Source of the DNA: CAKUFA01 sp963646285
GTDB lineage: Bacteria; Bacillota; Clostridia; Christensenellales; Aristaeellaceae
DNA length: 62,753 nucleotides
Direction of reading: 5' to 3'
NCBI GenBank assembly: GCA_963646285.1
Contig: CAVIWF010000009.1
Span: 1 to 62,753 of the forward strand
In this document: positions 26,240 through 34,007 of the stretch, piece after piece
How positions within the stretch are numbered: the stretch's first letter is position 1
How the letters are laid out: the number at the start of each line of letters is the position of its first letter
Notes under the pieces: model-generated
The model's database searches: none
What the model saw: the letters and a program-made list of their open reading frames with translations, nothing else
Told to the model about the DNA's origin: nothing
Translations under genes and position numbers: made by a program

Positions 26240-27385
26240 ATGCGGGAATTGCTGCTGGTACGCTTTGGTGAAATTTTTCTGAAGGGACTGAATCGCCCCT
26301 ATTTCCTGCGGGAATTGGTGAAGCGTGTCCGTCATGCGGTGAAGGATGTGGGTGGCCAGGTATGGCTCCATGACGGCCGTATTTTTGTCAGCGACTTTAC
26401 GGACTTGGAAGAGTGCATCCGCCGGGTGACAAAGGTATTTGGCGTACACAGCGTGTGCCCTGCCGTTGAAATGCCCAAGGATGACTTTGATGCCATTGCG
26501 GCGCAGGCGGTCAAGATGATGGAGGGGCTGGAAGGTACCTTCAAGGTGGATGCCCGGCGCAGCGACAAGAAGTATCCCATGAGCTCCCCGGAAATCAACA
26601 TGGAGCTGGGCGGACGCATTCTGGATGCCAGACCGGATCTGAAGGTGGTCATGAAGAATCCTCAGCATATGCTGAACGTGGAAATCCGTGAAATGTGCTA
26701 CCTGTATGTACGGGTGGTAATGGCTGTGGGCGGTATGCCTGTGGGCACGAATGGCCGGGCAACCCTGCTGCTTTCCGGCGGCATTGACAGCCCTGTAGCC
26801 GGATGGATGATCGCCAAGCGGGGCGTGCAGATCAATGCGGTCCACTTCCACTCCTATCCCTACACCAGCGACCGCGCCAAGGAAAAGGTACTGACTCTGG
26901 CAAAAATTCTCAGTGAAAGCTGCTGCGGCATTCGGGTGCATATTGTGCCCTTCACCCATATTCAGATGGAAATCCACGATAAGTGCCCCGATGAGTATAC
27001 CACGCTGATCATGCGCCGGTACATGATGCGCATTGCCGAACGGGTTGCTCAGCAGGAGAATTGTCAGGCACTGATCACCGGTGAAAGCATCGGTCAGGTG
27101 GCAAGCCAGACCATGCAGGCCTTGGGAACGACGGACAGTGTTGTGTCCATGCCGGTTTTCCGCCCGCTGATCGGCTTTGACAAGTCTGAAATTATCGATA
27201 TTGCCAACAAGATTGGCACATTCGAGACTTCATCCTTGCCTTATGAGGATTGCTGCACTGTCTTTACTCCTCGCCATCCCGCAACTCACCCCAAGATGGA
27301 AAAAATCCTGTGGGGCGAGGAACGGCTGGACAGTGAAGCACTGATTCAGGAAGCCATGGACGGCATTGAAGTCGTCACGCTGTAA
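26240..27385 (+). CDS. thiI: tRNA 4-thiouridine synthase ThiI (no rhodanese domain)
   Basis: This 381-residue protein has an N-terminal ferredoxin-like and THUMP region (about 60-165) and a PP-loop ATPase domain with LLLSGGIDSPVAGWMIAKRG. It adenylates U8 of tRNA for sulfur transfer. The C-terminal rhodanese domain of E. coli ThiI, which carries the sulfur-relay cysteine, is absent, as is usual in Firmicutes. The adjacent cysteine desulfurase likely delivers sulfur directly. The start is ATG 26240 behind AGGAGAAAAGG; the longer frame to 26195 overlaps the upstream gene. Confidence 0.94.
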   Translation: MRELLLVRFGEIFLKGLNRPYFLRELVKRVRHAVKDVGGQVWLHDGRIFVSDFTDLEECIRRVTKVFGVHSVCPAVEMPKDDFDAIAAQAVKMMEGLEGTFKVDARRSDKKYPMSSPEINMELGGRILDARPDLKVVMKNPQHMLNVEIREMCYLYVRVVMAVGGMPVGTNGRATLLLSGGIDSPVAGWMIAKRGVQINAVHFHSYPYTSDRAKEKVLTLAKILSESCCGIRVHIVPFTHIQMEIHDKCPDEYTTLIMRRYMMRIAERVAQQENCQALITGESIGQVASQTMQALGTTDSVVSMPVFRPLIGFDKSEIIDIANKIGTFETSSLPYEDCCTVFTPRHPATHPKMEKILWGEERLDSEALIQEAMDGIEVVTL

Positions 27386-27460
27386 TGAAGCTGGACAAAC
27401 CTAATTGCTGAAGGCGGTTGGGCGGCATGGCAAGTATTCCGCAGGGGGACAAGTTTGTCT

Positions 27461-27480
27461 AAAAAATATCAATATTTTTT
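27461..27480. promoter_or_regulatory. Perfect AT-only palindrome just upstream of the pgk promoter
   Basis: AAAAAATATCAATATTTTTT is an inverted repeat with 9-base arms and a CA centre, ending 8 bases before the -35 box of pgk. It could be an operator for a glycolytic regulator, a weak terminator for thiI, or an UP-like AT tract. Confidence 0.45.
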
Positions 27481-27488
27481 GAAAACCC

Positions 27489-27517
27489 TTGCCAATACTT
27501 GCGTTGTGTGCTATCAT
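27489..27517 (+). promoter_or_regulatory. Promoter of pgk-tpiA
   Basis: TTGCCA (27489-27494) and TATCAT (27512-27517) are 17 bp apart. The leader is about 105 nt. Confidence 0.65.
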
Positions 27518-27528
27518 AGTGGGGACAA

Positions 27529-27592
27529 CTGCACACGGGTGCAGGAGGTTGAGTTGCATGCCTTGAAAAAGGCATTTGCAATAGCGTATTGA
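27529..27592 (+). promoter_or_regulatory. Structured pgk leader with possible 12-codon leader ORF
   Basis: The leader contains a hairpin CTGCAC-ACGG-GTGCAG (27529-27544). A perfect AGGAGGT (27543-27549) has no annotated gene behind it. A second stem, TTGCATGCCTT with AAGGCATTTGCAA, spans 27554-27581. TTG 27554, 5 bases after AGGAGG, opens a 12-codon frame (MHALKKAFAIAY) ending at 27592, and ATG 27558 opens a 2-codon frame. The real pgk start has its own site at 27611. A translated leader controlling pgk is inference. Confidence 0.35.
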
Positions 27593-27626
27593 ACCATTTG
27601 TAACATGTTAAGGGAGTGTGTGTATC

Positions 27627-28817
27627 ATGGCCAAGAAGACGATCGACGACATCCAGGTTGCCGGTAAGAAAGTTCTCGTTCGCTGCGATTTCAACGTTCC
27701 TATGGTGGATGGCAAGATTACCAGCGACAAGCGTATTGTGGCTGCTCTGCCTACGATCGAGAAGCTGATTGCCGACGGCGGCAAGGTGATTCTGTGCAGC
27801 CATATGGGCAAGCCGAAGAACGGACCGGAAGCAAAGTTCTCCCTGGCTCCTGTAGCACAGCGTTTGTCTGAGCTGCTGGGCAAGGACGTGGTTTTCGCTG
27901 ATGACGACAACGTGGTAGGCGAGAAGGCCAAGGCTGCTGTTGCCGCCATGAAGGACGGGGACGTTGTGCTGCTGCAGAACACCCGGTTCCGCAAGGAAGA
28001 AACCAAGAATGAAGAAAGCTTCTCCAAGGAGCTGGCTTCTCTGGCTGATTGCTATGTGGATGATGCTTTCGGCTCCTGCCACCGTGCACACTGCTCTACC
28101 GAGGGTGTGACCAAGTTCCTGTCTCCCTGCGTGGCAGGCTACCTGATCGGCAAGGAACTGTCCGTTATGGGCAAGGCACTGGAAGATCCGGCTCGTCCCT
28201 TTGTGGCTGTGCTGGGCGGTGCTAAGGTGTCCGACAAGATCGGCGTTATCAACAACCTGCTGGAAAAGGTAGACACCCTGATCATCGGCGGCGGCATGAG
28301 CTACACCTTCCAGGTGGCTCTGGGCGGCCATGTGGGCAAGTCTCTGCTGGAGGCTGACAAGGTGGAACTGGCCAAGGAGCTGATGGAAAAGGCCAAGGCT
28401 CGCGGCGTGAAGTTCCTGCTGCCTGTGGATAACGAAGCCGGTGACAGCTTCTCCAACGACTGCATGCGCATTACCGTGCATTCCAAGGAAATCCCCGATA
28501 ACTTCGAGGGCATGGACATCGGCCCCAAGACCCGGGTGATTTTCGCCAATGAAGTGGTGAATGCTGGCACCGTGGTTTGGAACGGACCTATGGGCGTGTT
28601 CGAGTTCGACAACTTCGCCGTTGGCACCCGTGCTATTGCCAAGGCCATGGCAGAGTGCCAGGGCGTGACCATCATCGGCGGCGGCGACAGCACTGCGGCT
28701 ATCGAGCAGATGGGCTTTGCTGACAAGGTGACCCACGTGTCCACCGGCGGCGGCGCATCTCTGGAATTCCTGGAAGGCAAGACCCTGCCCGGCGTTGCCT
28801 GCCTGGATGAGAAATAA
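27627..28817 (+). CDS. pgk: Phosphoglycerate kinase
   Basis: This 396-residue glycolytic kinase (1,3-bisphosphoglycerate to 3-phosphoglycerate with ATP formation) has expected length and motifs: VLVRCDFNVPM, LLQNTRFRKEE, FGSCHRAH (normally DAFGTAHRAH), AVLGGAKVSDKI, and WNGPMGVFE plus the GGGDSTAAIEQ nucleotide site. ATG 27627 has AAGGGAG 10 bases upstream; an ATG three codons earlier is less likely. Codon use looks strongly biased, with few rare codons, as expected for a highly expressed gene. tpiA follows after a small hairpin. Confidence 0.97.
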   Translation: MAKKTIDDIQVAGKKVLVRCDFNVPMVDGKITSDKRIVAALPTIEKLIADGGKVILCSHMGKPKNGPEAKFSLAPVAQRLSELLGKDVVFADDDNVVGEKAKAAVAAMKDGDVVLLQNTRFRKEETKNEESFSKELASLADCYVDDAFGSCHRAHCSTEGVTKFLSPCVAGYLIGKELSVMGKALEDPARPFVAVLGGAKVSDKIGVINNLLEKVDTLIIGGGMSYTFQVALGGHVGKSLLEADKVELAKELMEKAKARGVKFLLPVDNEAGDSFSNDCMRITVHSKEIPDNFEGMDIGPKTRVIFANEVVNAGTVVWNGPMGVFEFDNFAVGTRAIAKAMAECQGVTIIGGGDSTAAIEQMGFADKVTHVSTGGGASLEFLEGKTLPGVACLDEK

Positions 28818-28831
28818 TGAAATAGAGCTTT

Positions 28832-28861
28832 CGTCCCTGCGGCATCTTCGCCGTGGGGACG
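28832..28861 (+). terminator. Intergenic hairpin between pgk and tpiA (partial terminator or processing site)
   Basis: CGTCCC-TGCGGC pairs with GCCGTG-GGGACG around a 6-base loop. Only a short TTTG follows, so it probably attenuates or stabilises the transcript without fully ending it. Confidence 0.45.
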
Positions 28862-28904
28862 TTTGCCCATGAATTTGCTGATTGATACACATGAGGTGAT
28901 AACA

Positions 28905-29657
28905 ATGCGTAAGGCAATTATTGCTGGCAACTGGAAGATGAACAAGACCCCTGCAGAGGCTGCCGCACTGGTAACCGAGCTGAAGCCCCTGGTGGCTGAC
29001 GCAGACTGTGACGTGGTTGTGTGCGTTCCTGCAGTGGACTTTGCCGCTGTCAGCGAAGCAGTGAAGGGAAGCAACATCCATCTGGGCGCACAGAACGTGC
29101 ACTGGAAGGAATCCGGTGCTTACACCGGTGAACTGAGCGCAGACATGCTGAAGGCTTCCGGCGTGGAGTACGTGATCATCGGTCACAGCGAACGCCGCCA
29201 GTACTTTGGCGAAACTGACGCTACGGTGAACCAGCGGGTGCTGGCTGCTGTAAAGGCCGGCCTGAAGGTGATCCTCTGCGTTGGCGAAATGAAGGCTGAC
29301 CGGGAAGCAGGCTACACGGACGCTCTGGTGGAGTATCAGACCCTGATCGCCCTCACCGGTCTGACCAAGGAAGAAGTGGCAGACGTGGTGGTTGCTTACG
29401 AACCTGTATGGGCCATTGGCACCGGCCTGACTGCTACGGATGAGCAGGCCAATGAAACCATCGGCGTGATCCGCAAGGCACTGGCTCGCAAGTATGGCCA
29501 GGATGTGGCGGATAAGGTTCGCATCCAGTATGGCGGAAGCATGAATCCCAAGAATGTGAAAGGTCTTATGGCTCAGCCTGAAATCGATGGCGGCCTGATC
29601 GGCGGTGCTTCTCTGAAGGCACCTGACTTCTCTCTGGTTGTGAATTACAACAAGTAA
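28905..29657 (+). CDS. tpiA: Triosephosphate isomerase
   Basis: This 250-residue TIM-barrel enzyme interconverts dihydroxyacetone phosphate and glyceraldehyde 3-phosphate. It has IAGNWKMNKT (catalytic Lys), VIIGHSERRQYFGE (catalytic His), AYEPVWAIGTG (catalytic Glu) and IQYGGSMNP. ATG 28905 has GAGGTGAT upstream; an in-frame ATG at 28863 lacks a site. It is followed by a strong terminator, so pgk-tpiA form a unit. gapA, gpmI and eno are not in this window. Confidence 0.97.
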   Translation: MRKAIIAGNWKMNKTPAEAAALVTELKPLVADADCDVVVCVPAVDFAAVSEAVKGSNIHLGAQNVHWKESGAYTGELSADMLKASGVEYVIIGHSERRQYFGETDATVNQRVLAAVKAGLKVILCVGEMKADREAGYTDALVEYQTLIALTGLTKEEVADVVVAYEPVWAIGTGLTATDEQANETIGVIRKALARKYGQDVADKVRIQYGGSMNPKNVKGLMAQPEIDGGLIGGASLKAPDFSLVVNYNK

Positions 29658-29670
29658 TTGCTAAAAGCAA

Positions 29671-29716
29671 AGCGGTCGCTCCTTCTCTTCTGAATGAGAG
29701 AATGAGCGGCCTTTTG
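29671..29716 (+). terminator. Terminator after tpiA
   Basis: GGTCGCTCCTTCTC pairs with GAGAATGAGCGGCC (one mismatch and one wobble pair), followed by TTTTG. Confidence 0.75.
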
Positions 29717-29763
29717 TGTATTTGCCTGCTTCCTACGCTTCATGACTTTGATGAAAGCAGCAC

Positions 29764-29792
29764 TTGATTTTTTTGAAGCATTATCGTATCAT
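29764..29792 (+). promoter_or_regulatory. Promoter of the HAD phosphatase gene
   Basis: TTGATT (29764-29769) and TATCAT (29787-29792) are 17 bp apart, about 30 bases before the start codon. Confidence 0.55.
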
Positions 29793-29821
29793 GTTTCCAT
29801 ATTTCTCAGGAGGTAAGCTGG

Positions 29822-30454
29822 ATGAACATGTGGCCGGAAACCATGCCGTGGGATGAAATTGATACCGTCGTTTTCGACGTGGGAAATGTACTGCTGCGGT
29901 GGAACCCACCGGAGCTGGCGGCTATGCTTTTCCCTGAGGATCAGGAGAAGCAGCGCATTGCAGTGGAGCGTGCGTATACGTCACCTCTTTGGCCGGAAAT
30001 TGACCTGGGCAAGAAGCCTTTGGCACAGATTGAACAGGAAATGATCGGGGAGGATGCGGCCATCGCTCCTGTGATTCATCAGGCGATTTATGATTGGCCT
30101 ACCAAACTGCCTGCCATTCCGTCAGGAGTAGCAGCTCTTCATGCCTGCAAGCAGCATGGAAAGAAAACCTGCGTCCTTTCCAACTATGGCGGAGATTTCT
30201 TCTATCAATCCGCTGCGGCGCATCCTTTCTTCAAACTCTTTGACGATATGGTCATTTCCGGCGTAGAAAAGGTTTGCAAGCCTGACCCTGCCATTTATCA
30301 TCTGGTGGAGCAGAGAATGGGAAACATCCCGGAGCGGACCCTTTTCCTGGATGATACCCGTCGGAATGTGGAAGCGGCCGTTGCCCTGGGGTGGCGTTGC
30401 CTTCATGCAACGGATGATCAGCGTGTGGAAGCTTTTTTCGGCGTGCAGGGGTAA
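29822..30454 (+). CDS. HAD family hydrolase (class IA, YihX-like)
   Basis: This 210-residue haloacid dehalogenase-superfamily protein has motif I FDVGNVLLRW, motif II VLSNYGG, motif III lysine in VCKPDPAIY, and motif IV FLDDTRRNVEAA. Family members of this type dephosphorylate small sugar phosphates or nucleotides. Motif I reads DVGN, so the second aspartate of the usual DxD is replaced by Asn, as in YihX-type proteins. ATG 29822 follows AGGAGGT. It has its own promoter and sits between tpiA and the L21 operon without obvious functional linkage. Confidence 0.88.
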   Translation: MNMWPETMPWDEIDTVVFDVGNVLLRWNPPELAAMLFPEDQEKQRIAVERAYTSPLWPEIDLGKKPLAQIEQEMIGEDAAIAPVIHQAIYDWPTKLPAIPSGVAALHACKQHGKKTCVLSNYGGDFFYQSAAAHPFFKLFDDMVISGVEKVCKPDPAIYHLVEQRMGNIPERTLFLDDTRRNVEAAVALGWRCLHATDDQRVEAFFGVQG

Positions 30455-30490
30455 AATAACGGTTTTTCGGAAGAAAACCTGCTGAAAGCC

Positions 30491-30519
30491 TTGACACACA
30501 AGGATTTGTATGGTATTCT
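30491..30519 (+). promoter_or_regulatory. Promoter of rplU-prp-rpmA
   Basis: A perfect TTGACA (30491-30496) and TATTCT (30514-30519) are 17 bp apart, about 93 bases before rplU. Confidence 0.75.
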
Positions 30520-30521
30520 TT

Positions 30522-30611
30522 TTCGGTAAGCCGCTCGGGAGAGGTATGCCAAAATGTACTTCGGTACAACCTCAGGTCCCGGCGAGTATGTATCAGGAGG
30601 TGCTGTGCACC
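30522..30611 (+). promoter_or_regulatory. Probable ribosomal protein L21 leader (autoregulatory 5' UTR)
   Basis: The 5' UTR holds a GTAC-TTCG-GTAC tetraloop hairpin. It is enclosed by longer-range pairing of GAGGT with ACCTC and of CGGGA with TCCCGG. Firmicutes rplU mRNAs commonly carry a conserved L21 leader that senses free L21. Assignment to that RNA family is by position and rough structure only. Confidence 0.5.
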
Positions 30612-30920
30612 ATGTATGCTATCATTGCAACGGGTGGCAAGCAATACCGGGTTTCCCAGGGTGATGTGATCTACATCGAAAAGATCGATCAGGATGTTGA
30701 CTCTGCTGTTTCCTTCGATGTGCTGATGGTTGGTGGCGAGGATGCCGTGAAGATTGGCAACCCCGTTGTCGCAGGCGCAAAGGTGGAAGGCAAGGTGCTT
30801 GCTCAGGTGAAGGGTGAGAAGATCATCATTTACAAGTACAAGAGCAAGAAGAACTATCATCGCCGTGCCGGTCATCGCCAGCCTTACACCAAGGTGGAAA
30901 TCACTGCGATTAACGCATAA
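30612..30920 (+). CDS. rplU: 50S ribosomal protein L21
   Basis: This 102-residue large-subunit protein begins MYAIIATGGKQYRVSQGD and ends with YKSKKNYHRRAGHRQPYT and KVEI, diagnostic for bL21. ATG 30612 follows AGGAGGTG; the longer frame from 30510 runs through the promoter and leader. The stop overlaps the next ATG (TAATG), the standard coupling to prp. Confidence 0.97.
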   Translation: MYAIIATGGKQYRVSQGDVIYIEKIDQDVDSAVSFDVLMVGGEDAVKIGNPVVAGAKVEGKVLAQVKGEKIIIYKYKSKKNYHRRAGHRQPYTKVEITAINA

Positions 30921-31270
30921 TGATTCGTGCCTTATTCAGCCGGGATGCCGAAGGTCGGCTGACCGGCTACTCCGCCAAAGGGCATGCAGGATATGCTGAG
31001 GCAGGCAGTGATATTGTCTGCGCCGCAGTATCCGTGCTGGGGGTTACCTGCATCAACAGTCTGGAGGCTGTGTGTGGGATCGTCAGCAACGTCGTGGCCA
31101 ATGATGAAGGAATTCTTGTTTTTCAGCTTCCCCAGCAGATGACGGACATGCAGCAGCATGACGCTCAGGTGCTGATGGGAGCATTGGAACAGGGATTGAA
31201 GGATTTGGCGGAACAGTTTCCTCAAAACCTACGGATTGCATATCAGACAGGAGGAAAATGCAATGATTAA
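30920..31270 (+). CDS. prp: Ribosomal-processing cysteine protease Prp
   Basis: This 116-residue YsxB/Prp protease has catalytic His22 and Cys34 in GHAGYAEAGSDIVCAAVS. It removes the N-terminal extension of ribosomal protein L27 in Firmicutes. The L27 encoded immediately downstream does carry that extension (LNLQQFA before HKKG), so enzyme and substrate are adjacent. It starts in the rplU stop and overlaps rpmA by 8 bases. Confidence 0.94.
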   Translation: MIRALFSRDAEGRLTGYSAKGHAGYAEAGSDIVCAAVSVLGVTCINSLEAVCGIVSNVVANDEGILVFQLPQQMTDMQQHDAQVLMGALEQGLKDLAEQFPQNLRIAYQTGGKCND

Positions 31271-31556
31271 GCTTAATTTGCAGCAATTTGCTCACAAGAA
31301 AGGCATGGGCTCCACCCGCAATGGCCGCGACAGCGAATCCAAGCGTCTGGGACCGAAGCGTGCCGATGGTCAGTTCTCTCTGGCTGGCAACATCCTCGTG
31401 CGTCAGCGTGGCACCCACATCCATCCCGGCCTGAATGTTGGCAAGGGCAAGGATGATACCCTCTTCGCACTGGTTGACGGTGTTGTGCGTTTCGAGCGCC
31501 TGGGCCGTGACAAGAAGAAGGTTTCCGTGTACCCCGTGGAGACTGCTGCTAACTAA
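31263..31556 (+). CDS. rpmA: 50S ribosomal protein L27 with Prp-cleavable N-terminus
   Basis: This 97-residue bL27 begins MIKLNLQQFAHKKGMGSTRN. The first nine or so residues form the Firmicutes extension, cut by Prp after FA so that the mature N-terminus reaches the peptidyl transferase centre. The usual motif is LNLQFFA; here the second-last aromatic is replaced (LQQFA). ATG 31263 follows AGGAGG. Confidence 0.97.
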   Translation: MIKLNLQQFAHKKGMGSTRNGRDSESKRLGPKRADGQFSLAGNILVRQRGTHIHPGLNVGKGKDDTLFALVDGVVRFERLGRDKKKVSVYPVETAAN

Positions 31557-31569
31557 TTCCATGGACTTG

Positions 31570-31609
31570 AAAGCGCCCGTTTTCCTTTGCGGATGATGGG
31601 CGCTTTTTC
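31570..31609 (+). terminator. Terminator after rpmA
   Basis: AAAGCGCCC (31570-31578) pairs with GGGCGCTTTTT (31598-31608), with inner pairing of TTTTCC/GGATGA. A run of T follows. Confidence 0.85.
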
Positions 31610-31639
31610 TGTTAGATTTTCGCAAAAGAGGCGTGAACA

Positions 31640-32320
31640 ATGCTTGGTACGCTGATCAATGCAGGGGCGATTTTGCTTGGCACCCTGGTCGGAACGCTGC
31701 TCAGTAAGGGGATTCCTGCACGGATGCGGGAGTGCATGATGCAGGGCATGGGGCTGTGCATTATCCTGATTGGCATTCAGGGTGCCGTAAAAACGGCGGA
31801 TACCCTTTGCGTGATTGTTTGCATTGCAGTAGGCGGCCTGATCGGCTGTGCCATTAACATTGAGCGGCAAATGGAACGGCTTGGACAATTTGCAGAGAAG
31901 AAGCTGTCCAGCAGCGGCGGCATTGCCAACGCTTTTGTTACCTCCGCACTGGTGTTTTGCGTGGGTGCCATGGCCATTGTCGGTGCCCTGGACAGTGGAC
32001 TGAGAGGGGACAACAGCACCCTGATTGCCAAGGCATTGCTGGACGGGGTGATTGCTGTCTTCCTGTCCAGTTCTCTGGGGATTGGTGTTGCACTGTCCGC
32101 TGTGGCTGTGTTCATCTATCAGGGCGCCATTGCCATCATGTCCACCTGGCTGGCACCACTGCTGACTGATGCCATTATCAATGAAATGAGTGCCGTGGGG
32201 GGACTGCTGATTATCGGCATTGGGCTGAACATGATTTACGACAAGCACATTTGCGTGGGCAACCTGCTGCCAGCCATTTTCTTGCCCATTGCTTACCTGC
32301 CGCTGACGGCACTGTTTTGA
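31640..32320 (+). CDS. DUF554 family membrane protein
   Basis: This 226-residue protein has about six to seven hydrophobic helices. The opening LINAGAILLGTLVGTL, the GLCIILIGIQGA segment and GALDSGLRGDNSTL with KALLDGV match DUF554 (YdfK/YqgA-like), putative transporters of unknown substrate. ATG 31640 follows AGAGGCG. No promoter is obvious in the 30 bases after the rpmA terminator; low-level read-through may supply it. Confidence 0.85.
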   Translation: MLGTLINAGAILLGTLVGTLLSKGIPARMRECMMQGMGLCIILIGIQGAVKTADTLCVIVCIAVGGLIGCAINIERQMERLGQFAEKKLSSSGGIANAFVTSALVFCVGAMAIVGALDSGLRGDNSTLIAKALLDGVIAVFLSSSLGIGVALSAVAVFIYQGAIAIMSTWLAPLLTDAIINEMSAVGGLLIIGIGLNMIYDKHICVGNLLPAIFLPIAYLPLTALF

Positions 32321-32342
32321 CCACAGGGGGACTTTTGCCGTC

Positions 32343-32371
32343 TTGCATAGGGGTATGAAATACGGTATAAT
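32343..32371 (+). promoter_or_regulatory. Promoter of the M50 peptidase-scpAB operon
   Basis: TTGCAT (32343-32348) and a perfect TATAAT (32366-32371) are 17 bp apart. Confidence 0.7.
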
Positions 32372-32417
32372 TTTTATGCATCCCTGTGTGGAAATTTAAC
32401 CCGGAGCGAGGCATGAT

Positions 32418-33230
32418 ATGTTCGGACGTCTGCAATGGTACATCAATTATCTGACCAGCGATCCCTTGGGATTCCTGCTGTATGTTTTGTATTTTTCGGT
32501 CACGGTGCTGCTGAGCCTGATCCTGCACGAAATTTCCCACGGCTATGTGGCATTCCGCTGCGGCGATCCTACAGCCAAGTGGATGGGGCGGCTGAGCCTT
32601 GATCCTCGGAAGCATCTGGATCCCATCGGCACAATATGCATGGTTTTCCTGGGTTTCGGCTGGGCAAAGCCGGTGCCCGTGAATCCGAGAAACTTCCATA
32701 ATTATCGGCGGGATGATTTTCTGGTGTCCGTGGCTGGTATCTGCATGAATTTGTCCCTGTTCATCCTTTGCGCAGCACTCAGCGTGGGTGTCAATCGCCT
32801 GATGTGGACAGAGGAGTTCTACCAATACCTGAAAAGCACCTCCGGCAATATGCTCCTTGCACTGGATCCTTATCAGTACAGCATTGCCTATCGCTTGGAG
32901 TATGGCATGGTAACGACTGACATGGTCAGCTTCATGGCACGTCCCTGGCTGCAATATGTGCAGCGTTTCCTGCTGATGATGGGGCAGATCAACCTGTCTC
33001 TGGCTGTGTTTAACCTGATTCCGATGCCCCCGCTGGATGGCTACCATCTGGTGAACGACACCATCTTAAAGGGAAAACTTCAGCTGGATCGGAAGAAGTT
33101 CCAAATTGCACAGATTGTGCTGCTGGTGGTGTGCCTTTCCGGTGCCTTGACCAGTGTGCTGACCTGGGCTAACGAAACGGTTTACAGCGCCGTACTGCAT
33201 TTATTTCTGCTCATGACGGGAGCAGCCTGA
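32418..33230 (+). CDS. Site-2 protease family (M50) membrane metalloprotease
   Basis: This 270-residue multispan protein has the zinc motif HEISH (residues 37-41) in the second helix and the third-ligand motif NLIPMPPLDGYHL near the C-terminus. The segment GFGWAKPVPVNPRNF is typical of the compact rseP/spoIVFB-like M50 group without a PDZ domain. Targets are unknown. It is followed by scpA 15 bases later, a frequent pairing in Firmicutes. Confidence 0.9.
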   Translation: MFGRLQWYINYLTSDPLGFLLYVLYFSVTVLLSLILHEISHGYVAFRCGDPTAKWMGRLSLDPRKHLDPIGTICMVFLGFGWAKPVPVNPRNFHNYRRDDFLVSVAGICMNLSLFILCAALSVGVNRLMWTEEFYQYLKSTSGNMLLALDPYQYSIAYRLEYGMVTTDMVSFMARPWLQYVQRFLLMMGQINLSLAVFNLIPMPPLDGYHLVNDTILKGKLQLDRKKFQIAQIVLLVVCLSGALTSVLTWANETVYSAVLHLFLLMTGAA

Positions 33231-33245
33231 GGAGACTGAATCATC

Positions 33246-34007
33246 ATGGTCATGACCTTTCGGCTCAAGGATTTTGACGGCCCCCTTGATTTGCTGCTGC
33301 ACCTGATTACCAAGGCACAGGTGGATATCAAGGATATCTTTGTCAGCGAAATCACGGATCAGTACATTGAGTCTGTTCGAAATGCTGCCGATTTGGATAT
33401 GGATGATGCCACGGAGTTTCTGGTCATGGCGGCCACCTTGCTGGAGATCAAAAGCCGGGCCATGTTCCCTCGTCCGCCCAGGCTGGAAGAGGATGAGGAA
33501 GATCCGGAGCAGGCGTTGATTCGCCGCTTGGAGGAATACAAGCGGTTCAAGGAAACAGCGGTGGCGATGCAGCAGTTTGAAGACGCTGCCAGAGAGCTGT
33601 TTACCAAACTGCCGGAGGAGTATCCTTTGCCGCCACAGGAAACGGAACTGACGGGGCTGACTTTGGAAGGACTGACGGAGGCTTTCCTCAGAATATGGCA
33701 GCGGAAACCGGCCAAGGACGAGCCGGAGGTTAACCACTATGCGCCCCGGGACATTCACCGGGATGAGCACAATGTGCAGGAGTGCATGCTGACCCTGATT
33801 CAGGGACTGAGAGCCAAGGGCAGTATGCGCTTTGACGAAGCGTTCAGCGAAGCCCCCACCAAGGAAGAAGTGGTGACCCTCTTCCTTGCCCTGCTGGAGC
33901 TGCTGAAGCTGGGAGAAATGCATATTCAGCAGGAAGATATTTACGGTGACATTTTGCTCTTGCCCGGGCGGGTTGAAAATCAGGAAGCAGAGGAGGAAAC
34001 GCCATGA
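33246..34007 (+). CDS. scpA: Segregation and condensation protein A
   Basis: This 253-residue kleisin of the SMC-ScpAB condensin begins with FDGPLDLLLHLITKAQVDI and continues with EFLVMAATLLEIKSRAMFP, both family hallmarks. The C-terminal winged-helix region binds the SMC head. ATG 33246 has GGAG 11 bases upstream. It overlaps scpB by ATGA. Confidence 0.95.
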   Translation: MVMTFRLKDFDGPLDLLLHLITKAQVDIKDIFVSEITDQYIESVRNAADLDMDDATEFLVMAATLLEIKSRAMFPRPPRLEEDEEDPEQALIRRLEEYKRFKETAVAMQQFEDAARELFTKLPEEYPLPPQETELTGLTLEGLTEAFLRIWQRKPAKDEPEVNHYAPRDIHRDEHNVQECMLTLIQGLRAKGSMRFDEAFSEAPTKEEVVTLFLALLELLKLGEMHIQQEDIYGDILLLPGRVENQEAEEETP

